From NCBI RefSeq assembly GCF_019469185.1, contig NZ_CP048264.1:2232001-2296000 (forward strand): a stretch of DNA of 64,000 bases. Reading direction: 5' to 3'. Positions 26,697-34,665 of this stretch are shown in pieces. Every line of letters starts with the position of its first letter. The first letter of the stretch is position 1. The notes beneath the pieces are model-generated. The model ran no database searches. It saw only the letters and a program-made list of their open reading frames with translations, and was not told the DNA's origin. This DNA is from Gilliamella sp. ESL0441. Its GTDB lineage: Bacteria; Pseudomonadota; Gammaproteobacteria; Enterobacterales; Orbaceae. The position numbers and the translations under genes were made by a program.

Positions 26697-27281
26697 ATGA
26701 GCGACCAAACAAATGACGATTTACAACTCATTTTCAGATGTATGACTAAAGATCCGGACACAAAAAAATATCAAGCAATATTAGAATTATTTTTAGATAA
26801 AGGAAAAGAAGAAATAAACGTTTTAGATGGGTGGGTTATGAGAGATTCAGAAAGGATTCCCATTAGAGCAACAATACGAGAACCTAAAGATAAAGAAAAG
26901 CAAAATTTTTTATCCATTTATGAAATCAGTGACGTTGGAGACGGTACCGTAAAATTTGAAAAGGAATTAGGTTTTGGGAATGCCATAAATAATCGTCAGG
27001 ATAATGAACCTGTATATTATGATCAAATGGTATTTTCTCTTATAAACAAAAATAATGAAAATTATACAATATTCGGTCGATTAGTGGCTGATTTAAACGA
27101 AGAATTGACACACAAACTCGGTTTCAAAGAACTGAAAAAAGAACGTCCTTTAAGTTATTCTTCAAAAATTTTTGAAAAATTAGCCCAAGAGCATAAAACG
27201 CAAGATACCACTCATACAGAAGAAAAGCAGGAAAATCAGGCAAAAACTGCGGAAAAGAAAAAGAGAAGACCTAAACCGTGA
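26697..27281 (+). CDS. Hypothetical protein of the conjugation region
   Basis: 194 aa, not recognised. Predicted mixed alpha/beta core (LQLIFRCMTKDPDTKKYQAI, INVLDGWVMRDSERIPIRAT), then a Lys/Glu/Gln-rich disordered tail. No signal peptide or TM. It has a strong Shine-Dalgarno (AAGGAG 7 nt before ATG). Its end overlaps the GTG start of the next gene by 4 bp (GTGA), so the two are coupled. An accessory conjugation role is inferred from position only. Confidence 0.55.
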   Translation: MSDQTNDDLQLIFRCMTKDPDTKKYQAILELFLDKGKEEINVLDGWVMRDSERIPIRATIREPKDKEKQNFLSIYEISDVGDGTVKFEKELGFGNAINNRQDNEPVYYDQMVFSLINKNNENYTIFGRLVADLNEELTHKLGFKELKKERPLSYSSKIFEKLAQEHKTQDTTHTEEKQENQAKTAEKKKRRPKP

Positions 27282-27712
27282 TTTTAAAAAAGATAATTTT
27301 AATCTCATTTGCTGGTTTTTACTCATTGTCAGTATTATCTGCACAATGTCCCAGTGCGACTATGGCTTCTCAAGGGAGAGATATTGCATTAAAAAAAGAA
27401 AATGAAAAAATTGAAACTGAAACCAAAAGATCAGAAAAGGCAGTAGATACATTAAGCAAATGCATTGATGGAATCGTTTCGATTCCAACTATGCCACAAT
27501 TTCCAAATTTAACAGGAGTTTATCAAAAAGTTTTAGAAAAAACATGTAAAATCGTGAGAGATAAAGCCATTGATATTATCAATAACAATAAATTCAAATC
27601 AGAAAATATACTTCCTTTAGATCATTCACTTAATTCAATTAAAACAAATAGTAATTCAATTATTGAAGATTCAAAAAAGAATAATTCAAATTGGAAAACT
27701 TTTTGGAGATAA
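27278..27712 (+). CDS. Small exported protein of the conjugation region
   Basis: 144 aa starting at GTG 27278, overlapping the stop of the previous gene. N-terminal signal peptide (ILKKIILISFAGFYSLSVLSAQC, cleavage near residue 22) followed by a helical periplasmic domain with four Cys (AQCPS, SKCIDG, KTCK). No lipobox. Could be a periplasmic component stabilised by disulfides made by the DsbC-like protein upstream; this link is inference. Family not recognised. Confidence 0.6.
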   Translation: MILKKIILISFAGFYSLSVLSAQCPSATMASQGRDIALKKENEKIETETKRSEKAVDTLSKCIDGIVSIPTMPQFPNLTGVYQKVLEKTCKIVRDKAIDIINNNKFKSENILPLDHSLNSIKTNSNSIIEDSKKNNSNWKTFWR

Positions 27713-27716
27713 AAAA

Positions 27717-27742
27717 AAAGAGGTTATTTAACCTCTTTTTTA
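27717..27742. terminator. Bidirectional terminator between convergent genes
   Basis: AGAGGTTA-TT-TAACCTCT with A- and T-runs on either side; serves the exported-protein gene (plus) and the IcmT-like gene (minus). Confidence 0.8.
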
Positions 27743-27743
27743 A

Positions 27744-28052
27744 TTAGTATTTAAAATCCCCTCTAAAACGATTTCTGTACCACCACGGGCGACCTGTTAC
27801 ACGAGATCCCCTCAAATAATGTTGTATTTGGCGAATAAATACCGATAACGTTATCCCGAACTTTGCAAGTAGTGCCGAACATATCAGAATTATCAACGAT
27901 AATAAAAACGTCCACATACGCATATGAAGCAGCCAAGCAAATAATGAAATATAGCTAATACAGGGTATACCCATAAGTTTTGGCGTTTTGGATGCATGTC
28001 GCCATATACATTTTTTTTTAATATTTTCCTCCTTGCCGTTTAGTAAATTCAT
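27744..28052 (-). CDS. traK: IcmT/TraK-family type IVB secretion protein
   Basis: Small membrane protein with the IcmT signature: IWRHASKTPKLMGIPC, then LFAWLLHMRMWTFLLSLIIL (membrane segment with the H-x-R-x-W-T motif) and a WWYRNRF ending. R64 places traK directly after traJ, as here. Start is uncertain: an ATG at 28052 (used) lies inside dotB, but the best ribosome site (AAGGAGG) is 6 nt before an ATT at 28022 that overlaps the dotB stop, so an ATT start is possible. Part of the MPF_I conjugation channel; inner membrane. Confidence 0.75.
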   Translation of the reverse strand: MNLLNGKEENIKKKCIWRHASKTPKLMGIPCISYISLFAWLLHMRMWTFLLSLIILICSALLAKFGITLSVFIRQIQHYLRGSRVTGRPWWYRNRFRGDFKY

Positions 28053-29169
28053 TAGATCCTGCGATAGTGATAAACTCCTGTTTATCAATAATATTATTTT
28101 TCAATAAACCGTATGCTTTATCGATTAACGTTAAATGCTTCGTCTCTAATAAATTTCTGATAATAAATGCCCATTTTTCAAAACTTTCTTGCTGTAATTT
28201 ATTTTTTAATTCTCGATCAAAAATCAGATATTCACGTATGGCACATCGTTTCCCGTCCAATGTTTTTAAAAGACGTTGAACAACGATGACTTGTAATGTT
28301 CCAAGTAATCGGGATGCAATGGATGAATGCGAAGCAGGCGGATAAACTTGAATAATTCTATTAATAGTTTCTGATACAGAATGTGCATGAATCGTTGCAA
28401 AGGTAAGATGTCCCGATAAGGAAGCTTCCAACATTGCGTCTATGGTTTCTAAGTCACGAGCTTCACCTATACCGATAATACTGGGTTTTCTGCGCATAGC
28501 ATTTCTCAACCCTAAAGCGAAGTTCTCAATATCTTTACCAATCTGCGATTGAGAGGGTTGAACACCTTTCCAGTGTGTACCTCCCAAAATAAACTCAACA
28601 GGATCTTCATACGTTACCACTTTTCTGTCCGGCATATATTTACCTACATGAGCATAAATCCCTGCTAACAAAGTTGTTTTGCCCGACCCTGTCGGGCCGC
28701 AAACTAAAACCAGTCCCATAGACGGGTAAAAAGAATTAAATAAATCATTTTCAATATTTAATTTAGCTAAGTCTGGCAGCGTATTTGGTATAATACGCAT
28801 CGTAATACTGTAGGCTTCATTAATATGTGCTACTTGTCCTTGAATAAAATTACATCTAAAACGGATAGGCTTCCAACGGGGTACATCTATTTCTTCGCCC
28901 GAAATTTCTAAGGATCTGTCAGCCCCTTTGCCCGAACGTATATAACTGTTTATATCAGTAGACCAAATAGCCGATACAATGATCGGCATTTGTGCTTGTT
29001 GAATAATGTGGGGCGTTGCTTGAATTTGTCGCCCGAAAATTTCAACCCATATATAATCTCCCCCTTGAATAGTAATATCAGATACATAATTATCATGACA
29101 ATATTTGAAGAATTTCTTAAATTTTAACGGTGAGAAATCGCCATTAAAATTAAATAGCTCAAAACTCAT
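28018..29169 (-). CDS. traJ: DotB/TraJ-family secretion ATPase
   Basis: 383 aa PilT/VirB11-like hexameric ATPase. Walker A GPTGSGKTTLLAGIY (~156-170), Asp box TYEDPVEFILGG, Walker B GEARDLETIDAMLEASLSGH and the His box FATIHAHSV. N-terminal FKKFFKYCHDNYVSDITIQG is typical of DotB. It powers assembly or substrate transfer in type IVB systems from the cytoplasmic face. SD AAAGGAG is clear. Gene order traH-traI-traJ-traK matches IncI plasmid R64. Confidence 0.92.
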   Translation of the reverse strand: MSFELFNFNGDFSPLKFKKFFKYCHDNYVSDITIQGGDYIWVEIFGRQIQATPHIIQQAQMPIIVSAIWSTDINSYIRSGKGADRSLEISGEEIDVPRWKPIRFRCNFIQGQVAHINEAYSITMRIIPNTLPDLAKLNIENDLFNSFYPSMGLVLVCGPTGSGKTTLLAGIYAHVGKYMPDRKVVTYEDPVEFILGGTHWKGVQPSQSQIGKDIENFALGLRNAMRRKPSIIGIGEARDLETIDAMLEASLSGHLTFATIHAHSVSETINRIIQVYPPASHSSIASRLLGTLQVIVVQRLLKTLDGKRCAIREYLIFDRELKNKLQQESFEKWAFIIRNLLETKHLTLIDKAYGLLKNNIIDKQEFITIAGSNEFTKRQGGKY

Positions 29170-29175
29170 CCTTTG

Positions 29176-29946
29176 TTACTCCTTTAACCAATTTTTGAAA
29201 TTACTGTCAAATACAGCTTCTTTAGTTAAACGTTGTAATTTATCGTCAATAATAAGTTTTTTCGGCTCTGCATTGACCTTATCTATTAACTTTTCAGTCT
29301 CAAACGGTACTACCATTCGTTTTTGAAGTAAGGATTTATAACGAAGCATTCCTATATATTCACGGACAATTCTATTAAAATTTTCCTCAATTATGGCAAA
29401 TGCTTGCTGTTCGCCGTCTTTAAATCCCTCACGTAAAATTCGTGTCCATAGTTCACGTTCCGGCTTAGTCGTGGGCTTCACGGCTTCAGGAAAAATATCG
29501 CCGTCAGAATTAGTATTCAAGCCTACAAATAAATAGTCTCTCCATGTCGGCGGTGTACTAATGAAACGTTCGGGTTTAACGATTGAGTAAATTTCGGAAG
29601 CTGTACGGAGTTGATCCGATGATACAGACAAACTGTTTTGAGCATGAACAATAACAGGCGGTAATACACCTTCTTTACTGATTAGAGTTGAGAATTGGAA
29701 AATATCATCCAAATTATGTTCTCTCTGTTCCAATGCGTGAATAATTCGTTTGGATTTATGCGCCATGCCTTGTTTAAAACCGACTGAATAGGATGCTTCA
29801 CGCAACATTTGTTCTCGTAATTGAGTAATCGATTCATGGGCAGGTTCAAAATTTTCAGATTGAACAGGGGTTGACGTTGAAGCAAATGAATAAAGTGAAA
29901 TAGGAGATAAAAAGAGAACGGTCAATAAGCTAACTTTTTTAAACAC
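29176..29946 (-). CDS. traI: DotC/TraI-family outer-membrane-complex protein
   Basis: 256 aa with an N-terminal signal peptide (MFKKVSLLTVLFLSPISLYSFA; no clear lipobox, whereas many DotC are lipoproteins). Family blocks: LPPVIVHAQNSLSVSSDQLRTA, SIVKPERFISTPPTWRDYLF, ELWTRILREGFKDGEQQAF and IVREYIGMLRYKSLL. DotC with DotD supports DotH in the outer membrane ring. Six bases separate it from dotB and 13 from dotD. R64 TraI here is not the F-type relaxase of the same name. Confidence 0.88.
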   Translation of the reverse strand: MFKKVSLLTVLFLSPISLYSFASTSTPVQSENFEPAHESITQLREQMLREASYSVGFKQGMAHKSKRIIHALEQREHNLDDIFQFSTLISKEGVLPPVIVHAQNSLSVSSDQLRTASEIYSIVKPERFISTPPTWRDYLFVGLNTNSDGDIFPEAVKPTTKPERELWTRILREGFKDGEQQAFAIIEENFNRIVREYIGMLRYKSLLQKRMVVPFETEKLIDKVNAEPKKLIIDDKLQRLTKEAVFDSNFKNWLKE

Positions 29947-29959
29947 TTTTTAACACCTT

Positions 29960-30436
29960 TTAACGTGGATTATTATAGTCAAGTATTAGTAATGAAGGAT
30001 TGTGAACTATTAAAGCACGGTAATTAATTTGACTTTGAATTAATGAAATCAATTCGTCGAACGTCACATTTTCGGCACGAAGTGAGATAGGTAAAGAAAC
30101 CTGTATACCTGTACTTATAAATTTAACGCCTTTATTGATTGATATTTTTTTGAGTAATTGTAAAGCATCCCCTTTCCAAATATAGGTATACTTGACTTCA
30201 TTTTTAGCTCTGTTTGAGTTTGTTTTTAAATCTTTTATGCCTGGATCTTTTAATGCCTTGCTTTCAAATAATTCTTGTTGAGCTTTTTTTACTCGTTGCG
30301 TTGCATCGAGCAACAATACATCAATCTCGTTAATTTCTGAAAACTTAGTTTTTGGGTTGGCACATCCTGTGAGAATAGAGGTGATGAAAAGTGTAGAAAG
30401 TGAAGTAAGGATCAATTTAGATTTTAATATCTTCAT
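29960..30436 (-). CDS. traH: DotD/TraH-family lipoprotein
   Basis: 158 aa. Lipoprotein signal with lipobox ILTGC (Cys25), then a charged linker and a C-terminal secretin-N0-like domain (YIWKGDALQLLKKISINKGVKF, NVTFDELISLIQSQINYRA), as in DotD. It anchors the outer-membrane ring with DotC and DotH. Good SD (AAGGAG). First gene of the minus-strand traHIJK cluster. Confidence 0.88.
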   Translation of the reverse strand: MKILKSKLILTSLSTLFITSILTGCANPKTKFSEINEIDVLLLDATQRVKKAQQELFESKALKDPGIKDLKTNSNRAKNEVKYTYIWKGDALQLLKKISINKGVKFISTGIQVSLPISLRAENVTFDELISLIQSQINYRALIVHNPSLLILDYNNPR

Positions 30437-30498
30437 ATGTTCTCCTTATAAAGCTGTGGCAGTATATCGCACAAAAAACTAAAAATAAATAAGATCTT

Positions 30499-31881
30499 CT
30501 AACTAACGGTTTTTTTATTATTATTATTTTTCTTCAATTCTGCATAATGCCATCCTCTAAGCTGTGAAACAGCCGTTTTATCGCCTTGTTCTGCTTGTTG
30601 ATAAACCCATTCTTGATAATTCATTTTTCGATTTAATGGATTGGCTTTGATTCTGGCTTTCTCTTCTTCAAATAAAATTTTAATCCGTAACCGTTCTTTT
30701 GCTCTTTCTAATACTAGTAGGCTGTACATGGCTTTTCTTAAATCTAAGTCTTGTACATTCTGCCAAATTCTAATTCTTCTTTGTTTCATTTTTTGGCTTA
30801 ACCGCTTAAATAAAGAGTGATAATAATCATAATTTATATGTTCTTGTGCATGGAAATTTGCTCGGTACTGTCGATATCTTTGTTTAAGCTTTTCTCGCTC
30901 TACCGCTCTTTTTATTCGTTGTGATTCTCTGATATTTTTATCTCGTACCGATTTGAAGGGGTGATAGGATTGAACAACAGAATTTTTTTCTTCGGAAAAA
31001 GCATAAGGCATAAAATCTCCCAACCATTGAGTAAGCCTTTTTTTAGATAATTTTTCATGTACACTGCTGGCTTTAATACCAATTTGTGTTGATTTATCCA
31101 CAATAGCCAATCCTGCCCCTTTTTCAACAATTTCGAGATTATAGTTAGCAAACATTTTATGTAAATGTTGCCACGTACTATTTTTATTTTTCAATAATTT
31201 TAAAAATTCTTTTTTCGGCTCATTACGAGCAAAAATTAATAAACTTTCTTCATCATTGTAAATTTCCTTACATTTAATACGGCTGGGTATTTTATCGCTA
31301 AAAGATTTTTTAACACTGGATAAATGTATTATCTTTTCATTATTAATTTCGGAAACTTGATACGCTCCGTTACTGTGATTCCAACCAAATTTAATTTCCA
31401 ACTCACGCATGGTACGATCTAAGGTAAAATAATCCCGAAAAACGGATATACATTTATAGGTTGTCGGATGAATTCTATTAACCACAACATGGATGTGTTT
31501 ATGATCAGTATCATGGTGAATGGCTGAAATATATTGATGTCCCTGTAAACCTAAATTTTTAAGCGCATAGCGTGCGCATTCTAATGCTTGTTCATCGGTG
31601 GGATTTTCATTTGGCGACCAACTTAAAATAAAATGATACGTTGAATCTTTTACTTTAGGATTGTGTTTTGAGGTTGCTTCCATTTCCATTTTTAAGGTCT
31701 CTAACGATAATCCGTTATGTTCACACATCACGCCATGAAAATTTATAACGGTACGATGTTCATTCGAAAAAATAATTTCAGAATCCTTTGAATCGGGATG
31801 TAAATTTTCTCTAATGGTAATGTAATTAATCAATTTTTTTACATTTGATTTTTTCCTTTTAGGGGGTACTTTTGCGATCAT
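30499..31881 (-). CDS. MOB_P-family relaxase
   Basis: 460 aa. N-terminal relaxase domain with the three-His motif III HHDTDHKHIHVVVNR (His127, His129, His131, in HxDxxHxHxH form). The candidate catalytic Tyr20 lies in KLINYITIRENL, where MOB_P relaxases carry motif I. NPKVKDSTYHFILSWSP is another family block. The C-terminal half is basic and helical. It nicks oriT and pilots the strand to the coupling protein. It follows the NikA-like gene by 22 bp with SD AAGGA. Shorter than R64 NikB (~900 aa), so it lacks a long C-terminal extension. Confidence 0.9.
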   Translation of the reverse strand: MIAKVPPKRKKSNVKKLINYITIRENLHPDSKDSEIIFSNEHRTVINFHGVMCEHNGLSLETLKMEMEATSKHNPKVKDSTYHFILSWSPNENPTDEQALECARYALKNLGLQGHQYISAIHHDTDHKHIHVVVNRIHPTTYKCISVFRDYFTLDRTMRELEIKFGWNHSNGAYQVSEINNEKIIHLSSVKKSFSDKIPSRIKCKEIYNDEESLLIFARNEPKKEFLKLLKNKNSTWQHLHKMFANYNLEIVEKGAGLAIVDKSTQIGIKASSVHEKLSKKRLTQWLGDFMPYAFSEEKNSVVQSYHPFKSVRDKNIRESQRIKRAVEREKLKQRYRQYRANFHAQEHINYDYYHSLFKRLSQKMKQRRIRIWQNVQDLDLRKAMYSLLVLERAKERLRIKILFEEEKARIKANPLNRKMNYQEWVYQQAEQGDKTAVSQLRGWHYAELKKNNNNKKTVS

Positions 31882-31903
31882 TTTTTTCCTTCACGTCATA
31901 AGA

Positions 31904-32179
31904 TTAATCCGTAATCTTTTTGATTGTTTCAATAATTTCTTTCATAATTTTTTCATAATAAACAGGATCGCTGCCTTGATAAAAAAGGTGTTTTTGCAGA
32001 CCGCCCAATTTATTTAACGTGTCGATCATCTTATGGTCGGTTTTAATAAAAATCTTTTTATTCATAGCGCAAGTAATCAAATATTGACTAACGGTTAAAC
32101 CTGCTAAACTTGCTTTTTCTTTAATTATCGTTTCTTCTTCTGGATAACAACGGGCACATATTCGACTGGTTTTTTTCAT
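31904..32179 (-). CDS. NikA/MobC-like oriT-binding ribbon-helix-helix protein
   Basis: 91 aa. KKTSRICARCYPEEETIIKE then KASLAGLTVSQYLITCAMNK is the MobC/NikA ribbon-helix-helix pattern. The C-terminal helix has the LNKLGGLQKHLF box typical of MobC relatives. It binds near oriT and helps the relaxase open and nick DNA. It sits directly between the GC-rich oriT candidate and the relaxase gene, the standard arrangement. SD AAGGA precedes ATG by 4 nt. Confidence 0.85.
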   Translation of the reverse strand: MKKTSRICARCYPEEETIIKEKASLAGLTVSQYLITCAMNKKIFIKTDHKMIDTLNKLGGLQKHLFYQGSDPVYYEKIMKEIIETIKKITD

Positions 32180-32204
32180 AAATCCTTACACTCTTTTTAT
32201 TAGA

Positions 32205-32350
32205 TACTGTTATGGGGGTGTCGGGGGCTTAGCCCCTGAACAAGGTTGTAGCAATGCGTAGGGAATGTTAATGACTGGATGCTTTGCGGTTGACTGATTC
32301 GGTGGTAACCGTGTCAGACAAACACTACCTTGCCGTTATAGAGAACAGGT
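32205..32350. other. Candidate origin of transfer (oriT)
   Basis: This stretch is visibly richer in G+C than its AT-rich surroundings and lies between divergent mobilisation genes. It holds the hairpin GGGGC-TTA-GCCCC (32224-32236), a spaced inverted repeat CAAGGTTGT / ACTACCTTG (32241-32249, 32324-32332; one mismatch) and GTGT/ACAC pairing at 32311-32325. I cannot assign the nic site: no exact copy of the IncP/IncI core ATCCTG was seen. Position and structure make oriT likely. Confidence 0.6.
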
Positions 32351-32520
32351 GAAAAAAGGTATTTTTTTAACACCAAAAGGGGATAAAGAAGGAAGAAAGA
32401 AAAGAGATTTACTAAGTATGAATAGTATCATTTTTTACAATATATCAAATGAACGCATTTGACAATTGTAAAATATTTTGTAATATAAATGGACGGATAT
32501 TTTCAAGAGGATCTATTTAT

Positions 32521-32898
32521 GTGAAATATACGTTATCTGATATTGATGTGATAAAAAAACGATTACTTTCCTCGCCCCCCTTACCTCCCGAAAAACGAAT
32601 CATTACATTAAAAACAGCCGTACAAAAACTTGAACCTGCATTACAAAACCTACTAAAAAAAGGGTATACTTATGAACAAATTCATAAAATACTAAAAGAG
32701 AATGGATTTAATATTAGTTTAAACACTCTAATCAAATACAGTAAAGAAGTTAAAACACATAATGTAGAACCCAAGCGTTTAAAAAAAACTCAAAAGACAA
32801 ATAAGCGTTCTATCTCTCCCCTTCCTGCACTCAATAAACCGATAATAAATAAAAAAGAAAGTCATTTCACCATTTACGATGACAGTGACGATATTTAA
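32521..32898 (+). CDS. oriT-proximal small DNA-binding protein (stbA/mobD-like position)
   Basis: 125 aa from GTG 32521, preceded by AGAGGA at suitable spacing. An upstream ATG at 32449 lacks a ribosome site. Residues ~45-75 look like a helix-turn-helix: LQNLLKKGYTYEQIHKILKE, then SLNTLIKYSKEV. The C-terminus is basic and disordered with an acidic tip. It starts an operon with a ParA-like ATPase and a small membrane protein, resembling stbABC-type sets beside oriT on conjugative plasmids. Role in plasmid stability/transfer balance is inferred. Confidence 0.6.
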   Translation: MKYTLSDIDVIKKRLLSSPPLPPEKRIITLKTAVQKLEPALQNLLKKGYTYEQIHKILKENGFNISLNTLIKYSKEVKTHNVEPKRLKKTQKTNKRSISPLPALNKPIINKKESHFTIYDDSDDI

Positions 32899-32909
32899 GA
32901 GAAAATCAA

Positions 32910-33611
32910 ATGAATAAACCAATATATTTAATTGGATGCGGTAAGGGTGGAACCGGTAAAAGCTGTGTAACTGTGACCTTACTGGATAAATTAAAAGAAA
33001 ATAAAGAAAAAATAAAATTTATAGAAACAGATACATCCAATCCCGATGTCTATAAAAGTCATCGTCACGAGGAGGAAATTGACAGTATTTTATTAAATTT
33101 AGATAACGCCGACGGTTGGATCGATTTAATTAACATTGCCGATGAATCACCCGACTATAATCTAGTCATAAATACAGCAGCACGAAATAATCTATCTATT
33201 GAACAATACGGCAATATTTTAAATGAAACATTACCTCAGTTAAACAGAAAAATGATAACTCTATGGGTAATTAACCGGCAAAGAGATTGTTTAGAAATTT
33301 TGAAACAATATCTAAAGGTTTTGCCTTATAGTGACAACCATATCTTACACACTATTCGTAATAATTATTTTGGTAAAGATGATAAGTTTGAATTGTACAA
33401 TAATTCAAAGTTACGATTGGAAAATGAGAAATTAGGCGGACTAACTCTATCATTTCCGGAACTGGCGGACAGGGTGGCGGATGAACTGTATTCTTCAAGA
33501 TTATCAATCAGTCAAGCTATGAAAAAAATGCCTTTAGGCAATAAAGCAGAATTGATTAGATGGCAAAAAATAGCTCATCAAATGATTCAAGAGATTATAG
33601 AACATGGATAA
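32910..33611 (+). CDS. ParA/StbB-like P-loop ATPase
   Basis: 233 aa. Deviant Walker A GCGKGGTGKSCVTVTLL (residues 10-26), then FIETDTSNPDVYKS (switch region) and VINTAARNNLSIEQYGN. It is of the ParA/MipZ-like group often encoded near oriT (StbB, VirC1-like). Such proteins position mobile DNA or assist relaxosome recruitment to the coupling protein. Its end overlaps the next gene by 8 bp. Group assigned with good confidence; the exact role is inferred. Confidence 0.78.
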   Translation: MNKPIYLIGCGKGGTGKSCVTVTLLDKLKENKEKIKFIETDTSNPDVYKSHRHEEEIDSILLNLDNADGWIDLINIADESPDYNLVINTAARNNLSIEQYGNILNETLPQLNRKMITLWVINRQRDCLEILKQYLKVLPYSDNHILHTIRNNYFGKDDKFELYNNSKLRLENEKLGGLTLSFPELADRVADELYSSRLSISQAMKKMPLGNKAELIRWQKIAHQMIQEIIEHG

Positions 33612-33978
33612 AAGTGCATTTGAAAAGCTGATCGGACGAACAGTAACAGAACAAGAAGCTGCTCGACTGCAAAAAATTAAGGAAATCTTAGATATTCAAA
33701 ATAACGATGCTATTTGGACTGTCATTTTAATATTAGAATACTATGACTATTCATTTAAACAATATCCCGAAATAATCACTAATCAGATTAATCATCTGAT
33801 TAGTGAAATGCACATGATTATAAAAGAAGAAGTAAAATTAGAAATTCAACGCAATAAAAAGTTTGACTCAAAATTGGGTCATAAGGGATATACTGCAAAA
33901 AACGTTTTGATATTTTCTTTAATCAACAGTTTGCTGGTTTGTACAACAGTAGCTATTCTGCGTTTTTGTTTAAGTTAA
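33604..33978 (+). CDS. Small membrane-anchored protein of the stb-like operon
   Basis: 124 aa. Cytoplasmic helical domain (SAFEKLIGRTVTEQEAARLQ, then DAIWTVILILEYYDYSF) and one C-terminal membrane segment (VLIFSLINSLLVCTTVAILRF, ~101-121). The N-terminal pattern resembles small MobE/StbC-like proteins encoded behind ParA-like genes on mobilisable plasmids. It may tether the ATPase to the membrane. The start overlaps the ATPase end. Confidence 0.6.
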   Translation: MDKSAFEKLIGRTVTEQEAARLQKIKEILDIQNNDAIWTVILILEYYDYSFKQYPEIITNQINHLISEMHMIIKEEVKLEIQRNKKFDSKLGHKGYTAKNVLIFSLINSLLVCTTVAILRFCLS

Positions 33979-34212
33979 TACATATAAAATTGAAAATTAC
34001 TAAAAAATCAAATTACCCAGACTAATTTTTGCTTTATTTTATATGTATTAATAAATAATTTAATATATTAGCAAAATATTTATGTGTAATCATATAGATA
34101 ACTCAAGTTTCTATCAATTTTGAAGGTTCTTTTATGTTGAAATTTTATTTTTATGATTACATATAAACTATGTGATCATTATTTAAAAATAATCTTAATT
34201 AAAAAAAATTTT
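33979..34212. other. Junction between conjugation block and T6SS cargo
   Basis: 234 bp, very AT-rich, no gene or clear terminator seen. It marks the switch from genes with Shine-Dalgarno sites to genes with A/T-rich leaders without them, so a promoter for the T6SS cargo should lie here. Confidence 0.35.
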
Positions 34213-34608
34213 ATGTCATCATTTTTAGCTAAATTAGAATTGGACGGAGTAACTTATACAATATTAGAATGCGATTATTTTTTCCACAAAAAAACGGATA
34301 GTACCTCAAAACCAACAGGTGAAACATCGGGTGGAGAAATAAATTTGAGTATAGAAAGCAACGGTAAAACTGATTTTGTTGAATGGGTTTTATCGGAAGA
34401 CAAAACTAAAGACGGTAAAATCATTTTTTATCGTCGAGATGGAATGAGTAAGCTTTATGATATTGAATTTAAAAAAGCTTACTGTCTTGATTTTAAAGAA
34501 ATCTTTAATTCAGAAAATTCTTCTCCCATGAAAATAGATTTAACAATTTCAGCACGTACACTGAAATTTAATTCTAAAGCAACTTATGAAAAAAGCTGGA
34601 AGATCTAA
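34213..34608 (+). CDS. tssD: TssD (Hcp) tube protein, Bacteroidetes T6SSiii type
   Basis: 131 aa from MSSFLAKLELDGVTYTI. An in-frame ATG at 34153 would add 20 unrelated residues, and the family starts at MSxxAKLExxG. Family features: YFFHKKTDSTSKPTGETSGG, TDFVEWVLSEDKTKDGKIIF and the C-terminal LTISARTLKFN. It is the Bacteroidetes form of Hcp, stacking as hexamers in the type VI secretion tube and carrying VgrG. It lies directly upstream of vgrG. No SD. Its sister copy (48187-48573) resembles it in layout but has diverged. Confidence 0.88.
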   Translation: MSSFLAKLELDGVTYTILECDYFFHKKTDSTSKPTGETSGGEINLSIESNGKTDFVEWVLSEDKTKDGKIIFYRRDGMSKLYDIEFKKAYCLDFKEIFNSENSSPMKIDLTISARTLKFNSKATYEKSWKI

Positions 34609-34665
34609 AAACTGGAAGATCTCATAATTATTTAAAGTCAAACTAATCCCAAAAAAAATCATCCT

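Noticed and set aside
29176..29946. Reading the gene named TraI as an F-type relaxase
   Set aside because: It is the R64 TraI/DotC type, with a signal peptide and DotC blocks; the relaxase is the separate MOB_P gene at 30499-31881.
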